Positions 16,663 to 26,185 of a DNA stretch of 64,000 bases are shown here, in pieces. Under the pieces are notes generated by a model. That model was not told where the DNA came from and did no database searches. It worked only from the letters and a program-made list of their open reading frames with translations. Made by a program: the position numbers and the translations under genes. This DNA comes from a bacterium (GTDB taxonomy: Bacteria > Oederibacteriota > JAAXVQ01 > JAUVAV01), in the NCBI GenBank assembly GCA_021108215.1, contig JAIORK010000006.1, forward strand, positions 1 through 64,000, in the 5' to 3' direction. Position 1 is the stretch's first letter; each line of letters starts with the position of its first letter.

Positions 16663-19600
16663 TTATTTAATCAATTCTTCCAGCACCTTGCCCGCAGCAT
16701 AGACTTCTTCTGTTGCCGAAACCGAATCGGTATCCATCGCTTCTTCCTGCGCCATACGCTCCAGCACCCGCTTATAATCAATCGGCATAACCTTCACAAA
16801 CATCGGCAGCTGGGTCTGCCAGTTATCCAGAATAAATTTGGCGCGTGTACTCCGGGTATAGTCATAATGCTTTTCAATCAACATCTTCAACGCAAGAATG
16901 TCCGCTGCATGAACAACACTTTCCAGATCCACCATATCCAAATTACACTTAGTATCAAACAATTCATTTTCATCATAAACATAAGCCACGCCGCCGCTCA
17001 TCCCGGCGGCAAAATTAACCCCGGTCGAACCCAGGACAACCACCACACCACCGGTCATGTATTCGCACCCATGGTCACCCACACCTTCCACCACCGCCCG
17101 GGCACCGCTATTGCGGACACAAAAACGCTCGGCTGCAATCCCATTGATATAGACCTCACCTGCCGTCGCGCCGTAAAGCACAACATTGCCGACGCTCATG
17201 TTTTCATGCGGTACAATTGTCGAACCTGCATCCGGCGCAACAATAATTTTCCCGCCGGAAAGCCCTTTGCCCAGATAATCATTGGCATCTCCGGAAACTT
17301 TAAGCGTTATTCCCGGCGCTAAAAAAGCACCCAAACTTTGGCCGGCCGAACCTTTAAAGCGAACCTCGATCCGGTCTTCCGGCAGCCCTGCTTCTCCATA
17401 TCGCTTCGTAAGTTCATGACTGAGGGTCGTCCCAACGGTACGATTTATATTTTTAATCGGCAGGGAAATAATCACTTTTTCTCCGCGCTCCAATGCAGGT
17501 TTTGCCCGGGCAATCAGCACATTGTCCAAACATTTTTCCAACTGATGGTCCTGGCTCCCGGTGCAATGCAGGGTATCGCTCTGGACATACTTAAGCATAT
17601 CTGAAAAATCAAGCCCGGCTGCTTTCCAGTGTTTTTTATCCGGAACAAACCTGAGCATATCGCTGCGCCCGATCATTTCATCCACAGTCCTAAATCCCAT
17701 GGCTGCCATAATCTCGCGCAACTCCTGGGCCATAAATTTAAAAAAACGTTCCGGATATTCCGGTTTTCCGGTATACCGTGCCCGCAGTTCTTCCCGCTGG
17801 GTCGCCACACCGACCGGACAGTTGTTCAGATGACATTTCCGCATCATGATACAACCCAGCGTTACCAGTACAGTGGTACCGAATCCATATTCATCCGCAC
17901 CCAGCAAAACAGCAATCGCCAAATCACGTCCGGTTTTTATCTGCCCGTCGGTCTGGACCCGGATACGGTCACGCAAACGATTGGCAATTAATGATTGTTG
18001 TGTTTCCGCCAAACCTAATTCCCAGGGCAAACCCGCATGTTTGATTGATGTCATGGGTGATGCGCCGGTTCCGCCGTCAAATCCTGAAATCAACACCGTG
18101 TCCGCCTTGGCTTTGGCAACACCGGATGCAATGGTGCCCACACCCACTTCGGAAACCAGCTTGACCGAAACTTTGGCTGCGGGATTTGAATTTTTAAGAT
18201 CAAAGATCAATTGTGCCAAATCCTCAATGGAGTAAATATCATGGTGCGGCGGCGGTGAGATCAAGGTCACACCCGGCGTGGTATGCCGAACACGGGCAAT
18301 CTCTTTGCTCACCTTGTGTCCGGGCAATTGCCCCCCCTCACCCGGTTTGGCGCCTTGCGCCATCTTAATCTGAATTTCATCGGCATTCGAAAGATAATGG
18401 GCGGTGACCCCAAAACGCCCGGAGGCAACCTGTTTGATGCGCGAACACTTGCTGTCACCGTTGGGCAATGGAATAAAACGCACCGGGTCCTCGCCGCCTT
18501 CACCGGAATTGCTCCGCCCTCCGATACGGTTGAGCGCTATCGCGATGTCTTCATGCGCTTCCTTGCTAATCGAGCCGTAGGACATGGCCGCAGTCACGAA
18601 ACGCGGTGTGATCGAGGCAATTGATTCGACCTCGTCAATCGGTATCGCATTTTTTTTGTTGAATTCAAAAAAACTGCGTAAGGTTACATGCCCGGCCGCC
18701 TGATCATTAATCATGGCAGTATATTTTTTGAATCCAGCATAATCATTTTCGTGTGTCGCTCGCTGCAGTGTGCTGACAGATTCCGGTGTCCAAAGATGCC
18801 GCTCACCATTGACCCGCAAATGATACTCCCCGCCGGAATGCAACACCGGTGTGACCGCACCCTTTTCCGGATAGCCGCGACGAAAACGACGCACTGTCTC
18901 CTCCGCCAATTCCTTGATCCCCATACCGGAGACGCGCGACGCTGTATAGGCAAAATATTTATCGATTACTTTGCGGTTCAACCCGACTGCCTCAAAAATT
19001 TGAGAACCGAAAAAACTCCGGATGGTGGAGATCCCCATGCGGCTAAATGTCTTCAGCAGCCCTTTTTTCACTGCTGTGATATAAGCATCCATGGCCTCAT
19101 CCGGCGTCTTGGCTTTATCCAGATACTGGGTCTCAGCCAATTCACGCACTGAAGCAAATGCCACGTACGGACAAATCGCGTTGGTCCCAAACCCGATCAA
19201 TTGCGCAAAGTGTATAACCTCCCGGGCTTCACCGGTCTCAACCACAATACCTGCCTGGGTCCGCAATCCCTTACGAATAAGATGATGATGCAACCCCGAT
19301 GCGGCCAACAATGCCGGAATCGGTGCGAAATCCTTATTCATATTAATATCCGTGAGAATTAAAATAGTGGCCCCGGTTTTGATTGCTTTTTCCGCCTGTT
19401 TGAATATCTCCTGCAAGGCTTTTTCCAAACCCAAACCGCCTGCACTCACCGGAAAGAGCATCTCAATATCCACGGTCTTAATATCCGAATGCTGGGCGCC
19501 GCGAATACGTGACATATCCGCAGTGGTTAAAATCGGATGCTGCAATTTAAGCATCCGGCAATTTTCCGGGCCTTCGGCGAGCACATTGCGCTCCCTGCCG

Positions 19601-21279
19601 AGCATGCTCATCAACGACATGACCAATTCTTCCCGCAAAGGATCAATCGGAGGATTGGTCACCTGTGCGAACAACTGATGAAAATAATTATAAAGAAGTT
19701 GCGGTTGATTGGAAAGCACTGCCAAGGGCGCGTCCGTCCCCATGGAACCGGTGGGTTCCTGACCATTGGATGCCATGGGCGTGAGGATCATTTTCAAATC
19801 TTCTTCTGTATATCCAAACGCATGCTGTTGAACACGTAATTTTCCCACATCCGGCTTGGGCGCTTTGGCCGGGGCAAACAAACCCCGCAATTCAATCTGA
19901 TTTTCTTTAACCCATTTGCGATAAGGTTTCTGCCGGGCAATTTTGGCTTTAATTTCCTTATCCGGAATAATCCGGTGTTCCTGCAAATCAACCAAAAATA
20001 TTTTCCCCGGTTGCAGCCGGCCATTAAACTGTATGCGCTCCGGCGGAAAATCCAGCACACCGGTCTCAGAGCCGGCCACAATCAAACCATCCTTTGTCAC
20101 GGTATAGCGGTTGGGACGAAGCCCGTTACGATCCAGCGTCCCTCCGATATACCGGCCGTCCGAAAATACCAGACCGGCCGGACCGTCCCAAGGCTCCATC
20201 ACAGCGGCATGATACTGATAGAAAGCGCGTTTATCCTGACTCATGTGATACTTCACACCAAACGCTTCGGGAACCATCATCATAATGGCATGAGGCAGTG
20301 ATCGACCACCGGCGACCAAAATTTCCAATGCATTATCCAGTGCTGCTGAATCGCTGCCGTGCTCACTGATAAAAGGCTTTAGCTTTTCCAGTTCTTCCCC
20401 AAGCAACTCGGATTCCATAATGGCTTCCCGGGCACGCATCCGGTTAATATTTCCCCGCAATGTATTGATCTCGCCGTTGTGGGCAAGATAGCGAAAGGGC
20501 TGCGCCAGACTCCACATCGGCAGCGTGTTGGTGGAAAAACGCTGATGCACCAAAGCAAAAGCACTTGCGAACTCCGAATCATTGATATCCGGGTAAAAAG
20601 TTGCCAGCTGATTCCCGGTCAACATCCCCTTGTAATTTACCGTGGTGCTCGAAAAACTACAGACATAGAACTGACTGTAATCTCCATCCACAAAAGCACC
20701 CACCGCTTTTTCAATCAAGCGGCGCAGCACAAAAAGTTTAATTCCCAGCTTGTCCGCAGGATTTTCACCGGCAGTCACAAAACATTGCCGCACGACCGGA
20801 AGGGTCGAAAGGCTGAATTCACCTAATCCCGCAGTCATGACCGGCACATCACGCCATCCCAGAAGCTGACAGCCCTCGGCGACAACAATTTTCTCAAACG
20901 TACCAGTACATTTTTCCCGCAGTTTATTGTCCTGGGGTAAAAAGAACATCCCCACACCGTACGCACCTTTTTGCGGTAAGCTGATTTTTTTCTCTTTGCA
21001 AGCCTTCTGCAAAAACGCATCCGGCATATCCAGTAATAAGCCGGCACCATCTCCGGTCGCATCATCACCACCCAGTGCGCCGCGATGTTCCAAATTAATC
21101 AGAATCTTCACAGCATCCTGAACAATACTGTGGCGCGGCTTGCCGTCCAAATGAGCAATAAACCCGATCCCGCAACTGTCATGTTCATTTTGCGGATCAT
21201 AAAGACCGCTTGCCTGAGGAACCCCGGCCGCATTGAGGCCGGTAAAATTCGTGAACCTGGAGAAATCTTTTTTCGACAT
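16663..21279 (-). CDS. gltB: glutamate synthase large subunit
   Basis: The 1538-residue ferredoxin/NADPH-type GOGAT alpha subunit. The class-II amidotransferase nucleophile is C36 in HDSCGIGF; in this family the residues before it are removed as a propeptide. The FMN/2-oxoglutarate synthase barrel is seen in LISGFDGGTGASPMTS. The 3Fe-4S motif CIMMRKCHLNNCPVG lies near residues 1140-1152, and the C-terminal beta-helix (KGLSGGKIIVAPD; YMTGGVVVVLGSTG) is intact. It releases ammonia from glutamine and builds glutamate. It follows carB in the same direction after 193 bp that hold a palindromic repeat, so it may have its own promoter. No sigma-54 site was seen upstream. Confidence 0.95.
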   Translation of the reverse strand: MSKKDFSRFTNFTGLNAAGVPQASGLYDPQNEHDSCGIGFIAHLDGKPRHSIVQDAVKILINLEHRGALGGDDATGDGAGLLLDMPDAFLQKACKEKKISLPQKGAYGVGMFFLPQDNKLREKCTGTFEKIVVAEGCQLLGWRDVPVMTAGLGEFSLSTLPVVRQCFVTAGENPADKLGIKLFVLRRLIEKAVGAFVDGDYSQFYVCSFSSTTVNYKGMLTGNQLATFYPDINDSEFASAFALVHQRFSTNTLPMWSLAQPFRYLAHNGEINTLRGNINRMRAREAIMESELLGEELEKLKPFISEHGSDSAALDNALEILVAGGRSLPHAIMMMVPEAFGVKYHMSQDKRAFYQYHAAVMEPWDGPAGLVFSDGRYIGGTLDRNGLRPNRYTVTKDGLIVAGSETGVLDFPPERIQFNGRLQPGKIFLVDLQEHRIIPDKEIKAKIARQKPYRKWVKENQIELRGLFAPAKAPKPDVGKLRVQQHAFGYTEEDLKMILTPMASNGQEPTGSMGTDAPLAVLSNQPQLLYNYFHQLFAQVTNPPIDPLREELVMSLMSMLGRERNVLAEGPENCRMLKLQHPILTTADMSRIRGAQHSDIKTVDIEMLFPVSAGGLGLEKALQEIFKQAEKAIKTGATILILTDINMNKDFAPIPALLAASGLHHHLIRKGLRTQAGIVVETGEAREVIHFAQLIGFGTNAICPYVAFASVRELAETQYLDKAKTPDEAMDAYITAVKKGLLKTFSRMGISTIRSFFGSQIFEAVGLNRKVIDKYFAYTASRVSGMGIKELAEETVRRFRRGYPEKGAVTPVLHSGGEYHLRVNGERHLWTPESVSTLQRATHENDYAGFKKYTAMINDQAAGHVTLRSFFEFNKKNAIPIDEVESIASITPRFVTAAMSYGSISKEAHEDIAIALNRIGGRSNSGEGGEDPVRFIPLPNGDSKCSRIKQVASGRFGVTAHYLSNADEIQIKMAQGAKPGEGGQLPGHKVSKEIARVRHTTPGVTLISPPPHHDIYSIEDLAQLIFDLKNSNPAAKVSVKLVSEVGVGTIASGVAKAKADTVLISGFDGGTGASPMTSIKHAGLPWELGLAETQQSLIANRLRDRIRVQTDGQIKTGRDLAIAVLLGADEYGFGTTVLVTLGCIMMRKCHLNNCPVGVATQREELRARYTGKPEYPERFFKFMAQELREIMAAMGFRTVDEMIGRSDMLRFVPDKKHWKAAGLDFSDMLKYVQSDTLHCTGSQDHQLEKCLDNVLIARAKPALERGEKVIISLPIKNINRTVGTTLSHELTKRYGEAGLPEDRIEVRFKGSAGQSLGAFLAPGITLKVSGDANDYLGKGLSGGKIIVAPDAGSTIVPHENMSVGNVVLYGATAGEVYINGIAAERFCVRNSGARAVVEGVGDHGCEYMTGGVVVVLGSTGVNFAAGMSGGVAYVYDENELFDTKCNLDMVDLESVVHAADILALKMLIEKHYDYTRSTRAKFILDNWQTQLPMFVKVMPIDYKRVLERMAQEEAMDTDSVSATEEVYAAGKVLEELIK

Positions 21280-21318
21280 CTGCCTAACCTTTCGAAATGT
21301 TATATATTGGTGTCTTTT

Positions 21319-21396
21319 GTAGGGGCGTGATTTATCACGCCCAAATTCAATTCGTGATTCACCACAAATTCCTGGGCGTGATAAATCGCGCCCCTA
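21319..21396. repeat. palindromic intergenic repeat upstream of gltB
   Basis: The arms GTAGGGGCGTGATTTATCAC and GTGATAAATCGCGCCCCTAC are inverted around a 30-bp centre that itself holds GTGATTCAC. It belongs to a GTAGGG(G/A)...CCCTAC group also seen at carB-carA, downstream of glnA and, as a half copy, upstream of the PII gene. Confidence 0.8.
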
Positions 21397-21409
21397 CGCC
21401 TTTGGTTCT

Positions 21410-21472
21410 TTCCCGATCAGCAGATCAGTAGATCAGCAGACCACAGCAGTTTTTGCTGTTCCGCTGTTCTGC
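21410..21472. repeat. low-complexity GATCAGCAG/GATCAGTAG repeat tract
   Basis: Short units GATCAGCAGATCAGTAG and later GCTGTTCCGCTGTTCTGC form an imperfect inverted arrangement directly downstream of carB. The same word set (CAGTTGATCAGTAG, CTGCTGTTCCACTGCTC) occurs inside the three long units of the 60-64 kb array, so one repeat family is found in both places. Confidence 0.55.
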
Positions 21473-24400
21473 TCACTGCTGTTCCGGCAAGGCGCTCTGC
21501 GCCTTGCCATACCATTCTTGCAATGGCGAAACTGTCAAGGGCACATCCCGATGAACGCGCAAACCGTTCACCGCCGCCTGCGCACCCTGCAAGGTGGTGA
21601 TGCAGGGAATGCCATGCCCCACCGCCAGGGTCCCGATCGGCCTGACATGCTCACGTCCGACCGGCCCGAAGGGAGTATTAATAATCAACTGAATTTTCCC
21701 GTCTTTGATCAAATCCAGGATGCTGTGCGAACCGTGTCCGATTTTTTCCACGGTCGAAACAGGAATATTATTGGATTTCAAAACTTTGGTCGTACCGGGT
21801 GTGGATACAATTTCAAAACCCAGTTCCTGCAACTGACGCGCTAAAAAAACAATATCGCGTTTATCATCATCCTTCACACTGATAAAAACCGTTCCGCCTG
21901 ACGGCAGCTTTTGCCCTGCTCCCATCTGCGATTTGATAAATGCCATGCCGAAGGATGCGTCCACACCCATCACTTCACCGGTTGATTTCATTTCCGGTCC
22001 CAAATAAATGTCTACACCCGCAAAACGGGAGAAAGGCAGCACAGATTCTTTGATACAAAAATTAGGCCGCTGGATCGGACCTGCAATCCCCTGTTCCTGC
22101 AAGGATTTTCCTGCCATGACTTTGGAAGCGATCTTGGCCCAAGGTTGTCCCGTGGCCTTGCTCACAAACGGCACAGTACGGGATGCGCGCGGATTGACCT
22201 CCAAAACATAAATATTGCCGCGGCGTATCGCAAACTGAATATTCAACAACCCGCGAACACCCAGCGCCATCGCAATCCGGTCCGTATAGATTTTGATACG
22301 CTCAATCACTTCTTCCGACAGTGTATGCGGGGGCAAAACGCAGGCCGAATCGCCCGAATGAATACCCGCCTCCTCAATATGTTCCATAATGCCTGCCACC
22401 ACGGTAGTCTCGCCGTCGCACACACCGTCGACATCCACTTCAATGGCATCTTCTAAAAATTTATCAATCAGCACCGGTTGACCCTCGGCCACATCAAACG
22501 CTTCCTGAACAAAATCCATGAGTGATTTAGGATCATAGACAATGCGCATGGCACGACCGCCGAGAACAAAAGAAGGCCGCACCAACACCGGGAACCCGAT
22601 GGTATTGGCATGTTCCAACACCTCATCCACTGACCGGGCAATGCCGTTTTCCGGCTGCGCCATATCCAGTTCTACCATCAATTTAGCAAATTGGTCGCGG
22701 TCCTCCGCTCTTTCAATCGCTTCCACCGGCGTTCCCATAATGGGAGCCCCTGCATCTTCCAACCGCCGTGCCAAATTCAAAGGTGTCTGCCCGCCAAATT
22801 GAACAATAACGCCTGCGGGTTTTTCCTGGTCAATAATGTTCATAATGTCTTCAAAAGTCAATGGCTCAAAATAAAGTTTGTCGGAAGTATCATAATCCGT
22901 GGAAACCGTTTCCGGATTGGAGTTCACCATAATGGTTTCATACCCCAATTCCTCCATGGCAAACGAAGCATGACAGCAGCAATAATCAAATTCAATGCCC
23001 TGACCAATCCGGTTGGGACCACTGCCTAAAATCATAATTTTCTTTTTATCCGAGGGAACCGCCATTTCATTTTCAGTTTCATAGGTCGAATAACAATAGG
23101 GTGTATAGGACTCAAATTCAGCACCGCAGGTATCCACCAATTTATAGGTAGGCAATACACCCAGTGCCTTCCGTTTCGCCCGCGCCTCCAGTTCCGTACA
23201 ATTGAGCCAGCCGGAAATCTGCTGATCGCTGAAACCTTCCTGTTTGATTTCCCGCATCCATTCGGCACTGATGGATTCAAGTGTATGACCGGCTTTGGCT
23301 TCTTTTAGATCACGTTCCACCAGCATGGCCAGTTGGTGTAGAAACCAGGGATCAATTCCGGTAACGGCATAAATTTCTTCAATCGCCATCCCCTGCCGCA
23401 GGGCTTCCCGCAGGGTAAACATGCGTTCTGCATGAGGTTTGGCCAGACGTTCTTTCAAAATATCTTTTGTCAAATCCGTCCCGATTTTAGGATAATGCTC
23501 ATACCCGGACCGATGAATTTCAAGCCCGCGCAGTCCTTTTTGAAACGCCTCGCGAAATGTCCGGCCAATGGCCATGGTCTCGCCCACTGATTTCATGGAA
23601 ACACCCAGTTTGGGATCAGCTCCCGGAAATTTCTCAAACGCAAAACGAGGAATTTTGACAACACAATAATCAATGGTCGGCTCAAAACATGCCATGGTTT
23701 TTTGAGTAATATCATTCGGGATTTCATCCAACGTGTATCCCACCGCCAAAAGTGCCGCGATCTTGGCAATCGGAAAACCGGTCGCCTTACTGGCCAGTGC
23801 CGAAGAACGGGAGACGCGCGGATTCATCTCAATCACGACCAAACGGCCGTCTTCGGGATTTACTGCAAACTGGATATTTGATCCCCCGGTCTCAACACCG
23901 ATGGCACGGATGATGGCAATCCCGGCATCACGCATTTTCTGATATTCTTTGTCTGAGAGTGTCTGGGCCGGCGCCACCGTAATACTGTCACCCGTATGCA
24001 CACCCATGGGATCAAGATTTTCGATCGAACAAATAATTACCACATTGTCGGCCTTGTCACGCATGACCTCAAGCTCGTATTCCTTCCAACCGGTGACCGA
24101 CTCCTCAACAAGAATTTCATGGATCAAACTATTCTCAAGTCCAAGTGCGGCAATTTTTCTAAACTCCGTTTCATTATCAGCCACACCGCCGCCTGTGCCG
24201 CCCAAGGTAAAGGCCGGACGGATAATGACCGGATAGCCAATCTCTTCCGCCGCTTTGACCGACTCTTCCATCGAACGTCCCAAGCCGCTTTTCGGCAGGT
24301 CCAACCCCAGCCCTAAAATCACCTGCTTAAATTTTTCCCGGTCCTCGCCGCGATGAATGGCCTCAATATTCAGTCCAATCATTTCGACATTGTATTTATC

Positions 24401-24724
24401 AAAAACGCCGAGTTTATGCGTCTCCACGGCGGTATTCAATCCCGTCTGGCCGCCCAGGGTCGGCAGAACTGCATCCGGTCTTTCTTTCTCAATTATTTTT
24501 TCCATGATTTCAGGTGTGATTGGTTCGATATAAGTTCGATCAGCCATTTCAGGATCAGTCATAATGGTTGCCGGATTGGAATTCACCAAAACAATTTCAT
24601 AGCCTTCGGCTTTCAATGCTTTGCAGGCCTGCGTCCCGGAGTAGTCAAACTCACACGCTTGACCGATGACGATGGGACCTGATCCTATGATGAGTATTTT
24701 TTTTATATCCGTACGTTTGGACAT
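21473..24724 (-). CDS. carB: carbamoyl-phosphate synthase large subunit
   Basis: The 1083-residue protein has the full two-fold layout: a first ATP-grasp half ([20 protein letters not shown]), the central helical domain, a second ATP-grasp half ([20 protein letters not shown]) and the C-terminal MGS-like regulatory domain ([27 protein letters not shown]). It forms carbamoyl phosphate from bicarbonate, ATP and ammonia delivered by CarA, for pyrimidine and arginine synthesis. ATG 24724 has AAAGGA eight bases upstream; the longer frame would extend into the palindromic repeat. carA lies 54 bp upstream. Confidence 0.95.
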   Translation of the reverse strand: MSKRTDIKKILIIGSGPIVIGQACEFDYSGTQACKALKAEGYEIVLVNSNPATIMTDPEMADRTYIEPITPEIMEKIIEKERPDAVLPTLGGQTGLNTAVETHKLGVFDKYNVEMIGLNIEAIHRGEDREKFKQVILGLGLDLPKSGLGRSMEESVKAAEEIGYPVIIRPAFTLGGTGGGVADNETEFRKIAALGLENSLIHEILVEESVTGWKEYELEVMRDKADNVVIICSIENLDPMGVHTGDSITVAPAQTLSDKEYQKMRDAGIAIIRAIGVETGGSNIQFAVNPEDGRLVVIEMNPRVSRSSALASKATGFPIAKIAALLAVGYTLDEIPNDITQKTMACFEPTIDYCVVKIPRFAFEKFPGADPKLGVSMKSVGETMAIGRTFREAFQKGLRGLEIHRSGYEHYPKIGTDLTKDILKERLAKPHAERMFTLREALRQGMAIEEIYAVTGIDPWFLHQLAMLVERDLKEAKAGHTLESISAEWMREIKQEGFSDQQISGWLNCTELEARAKRKALGVLPTYKLVDTCGAEFESYTPYCYSTYETENEMAVPSDKKKIMILGSGPNRIGQGIEFDYCCCHASFAMEELGYETIMVNSNPETVSTDYDTSDKLYFEPLTFEDIMNIIDQEKPAGVIVQFGGQTPLNLARRLEDAGAPIMGTPVEAIERAEDRDQFAKLMVELDMAQPENGIARSVDEVLEHANTIGFPVLVRPSFVLGGRAMRIVYDPKSLMDFVQEAFDVAEGQPVLIDKFLEDAIEVDVDGVCDGETTVVAGIMEHIEEAGIHSGDSACVLPPHTLSEEVIERIKIYTDRIAMALGVRGLLNIQFAIRRGNIYVLEVNPRASRTVPFVSKATGQPWAKIASKVMAGKSLQEQGIAGPIQRPNFCIKESVLPFSRFAGVDIYLGPEMKSTGEVMGVDASFGMAFIKSQMGAGQKLPSGGTVFISVKDDDKRDIVFLARQLQELGFEIVSTPGTTKVLKSNNIPVSTVEKIGHGSHSILDLIKDGKIQLIINTPFGPVGREHVRPIGTLAVGHGIPCITTLQGAQAAVNGLRVHRDVPLTVSPLQEWYGKAQSALPEQQ

Positions 24725-24745
24725 GTTGCATTCCTTTACCGTATT

Positions 24746-24773
24746 GTAGGGAATGGTCGCGACCATTCCCTAC
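24746..24773. repeat. perfect 28-bp palindrome between carA and carB
   Basis: GTAGGGAATGGTCG and its exact complement CGACCATTCCCTAC abut without a loop. A sister copy with AACGG in place of AATGG lies downstream of glnA at 44997-45024; the matching change in both arms shows the palindrome is maintained. Confidence 0.85.
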
Positions 24774-24778
24774 GCAAT

Positions 24779-25885
24779 TCATTTTTTATGCTTCTCAATC
24801 ATTTCCATAAACGTATCAAATAAATATTTTGCATCATGCGGACCGGGCGAGCATTCCGGGTGGTACTGGACGGAAAATACCGGAAATTTTTTATGCCGGA
24901 TCCCTTCCACGCTTTTATCATTCATATTAATATGTGTAATCTCAATCTCATCCGACAATGAATTGGCATCGACACAGAAACCATGATTTTGTGAAGTAAT
25001 ACTGACCTTGCGGGTCTGCATATCCATAACCGGATGGTTAACGCCGCGGTGCCCGAATTTCATCTTCTCAGTCTTGCCGCCCAATGCGAGTGATAGAATC
25101 TGATGTCCCAGGCAAATCCCAAAAATCGGCACCTTACCTAACAGATTTTTAATGGTCTCGATAAGATAAGGAACTGCCGCCGGATCACCGGGACCGTTGG
25201 AAACCATAATCCCGTCAGGCTTTTGTTCCCGGACATCCTCCACCGACGCTTGTGCCGGCACCACGGTAACATTGCATCCGCGCAGCGCGAGTTCCCGGCA
25301 GATATTGCTTTTGGCACCGCAGTCAACAACAGTTACGTTGTACTTGCCCGCCGGTGGTGAAATTGTTTTGTCCTGAAATGGGTAGGCTTTTTCACAGGTA
25401 ACTTTCCGGACCAAATCCTGACCTGTCATATGCGGTGCCTGACGGGCTTTCTCCGCCAAAGCATTGCTATCCGTACTTTGTGTTGTCAAAATACCGTTCA
25501 TACTGCCGGTCTGCCGGATATGACGGGTTAACGCACGAGTATCAATACCTTCCAGCCCCATGATCCCTTGCTGCTTCATCCAGTCTTCCAATGACTTGGT
25601 CGCACGAAAATTTGAATGCCAGCGGCATAGTTCACGGACAATAAAACCGGCCACTTGAATTTGAGACGATTCCATATCATCTTCATTAACACCGTAGTTG
25701 CCAATGAGTGGATAGGTCATCGCGATCATCTGACCGCAATAAGACGGGTCGGTCAGTACTTCCTGGTACCCAGCCATACCGGTATTAAATACCACCTCGG
25801 CAATCATTTCTCCTTGTGTGCCGAATGATTTCCCCTTAAATACCTTGCCGTCCTCTAAAACCAGAATCGCGTCCAATAAAGCCAC
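24779..25885 (-). CDS. carA: carbamoyl-phosphate synthase small subunit
   Basis: The 368-residue glutamine amidotransferase subunit. The N-terminal CPSase domain (VFNTGMAGYQEVLTDPSY) is followed by a class-I amidotransferase with nucleophile C258 in GICLGHQ and H342/E344 in QYHPE, so the triad is complete. It releases ammonia from glutamine for CarB. The frame starts at GTG 25885, which sits almost on top of the GAGAAGG box. TTG 25876 (then DAILVLEDG) has AAGGTGG at six bases and is at least as likely. It is the first gene of the carAB pair, followed by carB after a 28-bp palindrome. Confidence 0.94.
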   Translation of the reverse strand: MALLDAILVLEDGKVFKGKSFGTQGEMIAEVVFNTGMAGYQEVLTDPSYCGQMIAMTYPLIGNYGVNEDDMESSQIQVAGFIVRELCRWHSNFRATKSLEDWMKQQGIMGLEGIDTRALTRHIRQTGSMNGILTTQSTDSNALAEKARQAPHMTGQDLVRKVTCEKAYPFQDKTISPPAGKYNVTVVDCGAKSNICRELALRGCNVTVVPAQASVEDVREQKPDGIMVSNGPGDPAAVPYLIETIKNLLGKVPIFGICLGHQILSLALGGKTEKMKFGHRGVNHPVMDMQTRKVSITSQNHGFCVDANSLSDEIEITHINMNDKSVEGIRHKKFPVFSVQYHPECSPGPHDAKYLFDTFMEMIEKHKK

Positions 25886-26185
25886 CTTCTCACTATATTA
25901 TATATGTAGAGGTCTGTTTCCAACCTGACCGACACCTGCAAATTTTCCACAAAATTCTTGATAATATAACACAAACTTTTTTGATTTCAAGTTTTTTTTT
26001 GGAACGTGATTATATGATTTAAAAATAAGGGCAAATCCCAAAACCCTATCCACAGATTCCACAGATTAACGCAGATTAAAAACTTATTTTTTTGAGTTAA
26101 AAACTTTTAATGCACTTACCCTTTTACGCTCTGGGCTGCACTTAATCTGTGTAAATCTGTGGACCATATTTTTAAATTTTTGCCT
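25886..26185. other. gene-free interval upstream of carA
   Basis: This 300-bp interval separates the end of the giant gene from carA. On the minus strand an AT-rich ATATATAATATAG tract close to carA offers a possible -10 region, with TTGGAA about 15 bp upstream, but spacing is poor. The part nearest the giant gene is occupied by the inverted repeat described separately. No other gene is seen. Confidence 0.4.
26049..26163. repeat. inverted repeat of the CCACAGATT-ACAGATTAA type
   Basis: The left arm TCCACAGATTCCACAGATTA and the right arm TTAATCTGTGTAAATCTGTG flank about 60 bp of AT-rich DNA just downstream of the giant gene's stop codon. This kind of dispersed repeat is common in environmental bacterial genomes; here it could also stop transcription from the giant gene. 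Confidence 0.75.

Noticed and set aside
16654..17322. Long plus-strand frame of 222 codons opposite gltB
   Set aside because: It is antisense to a certain gene, rich in His and Arg from reverse reading, with no ribosome site.
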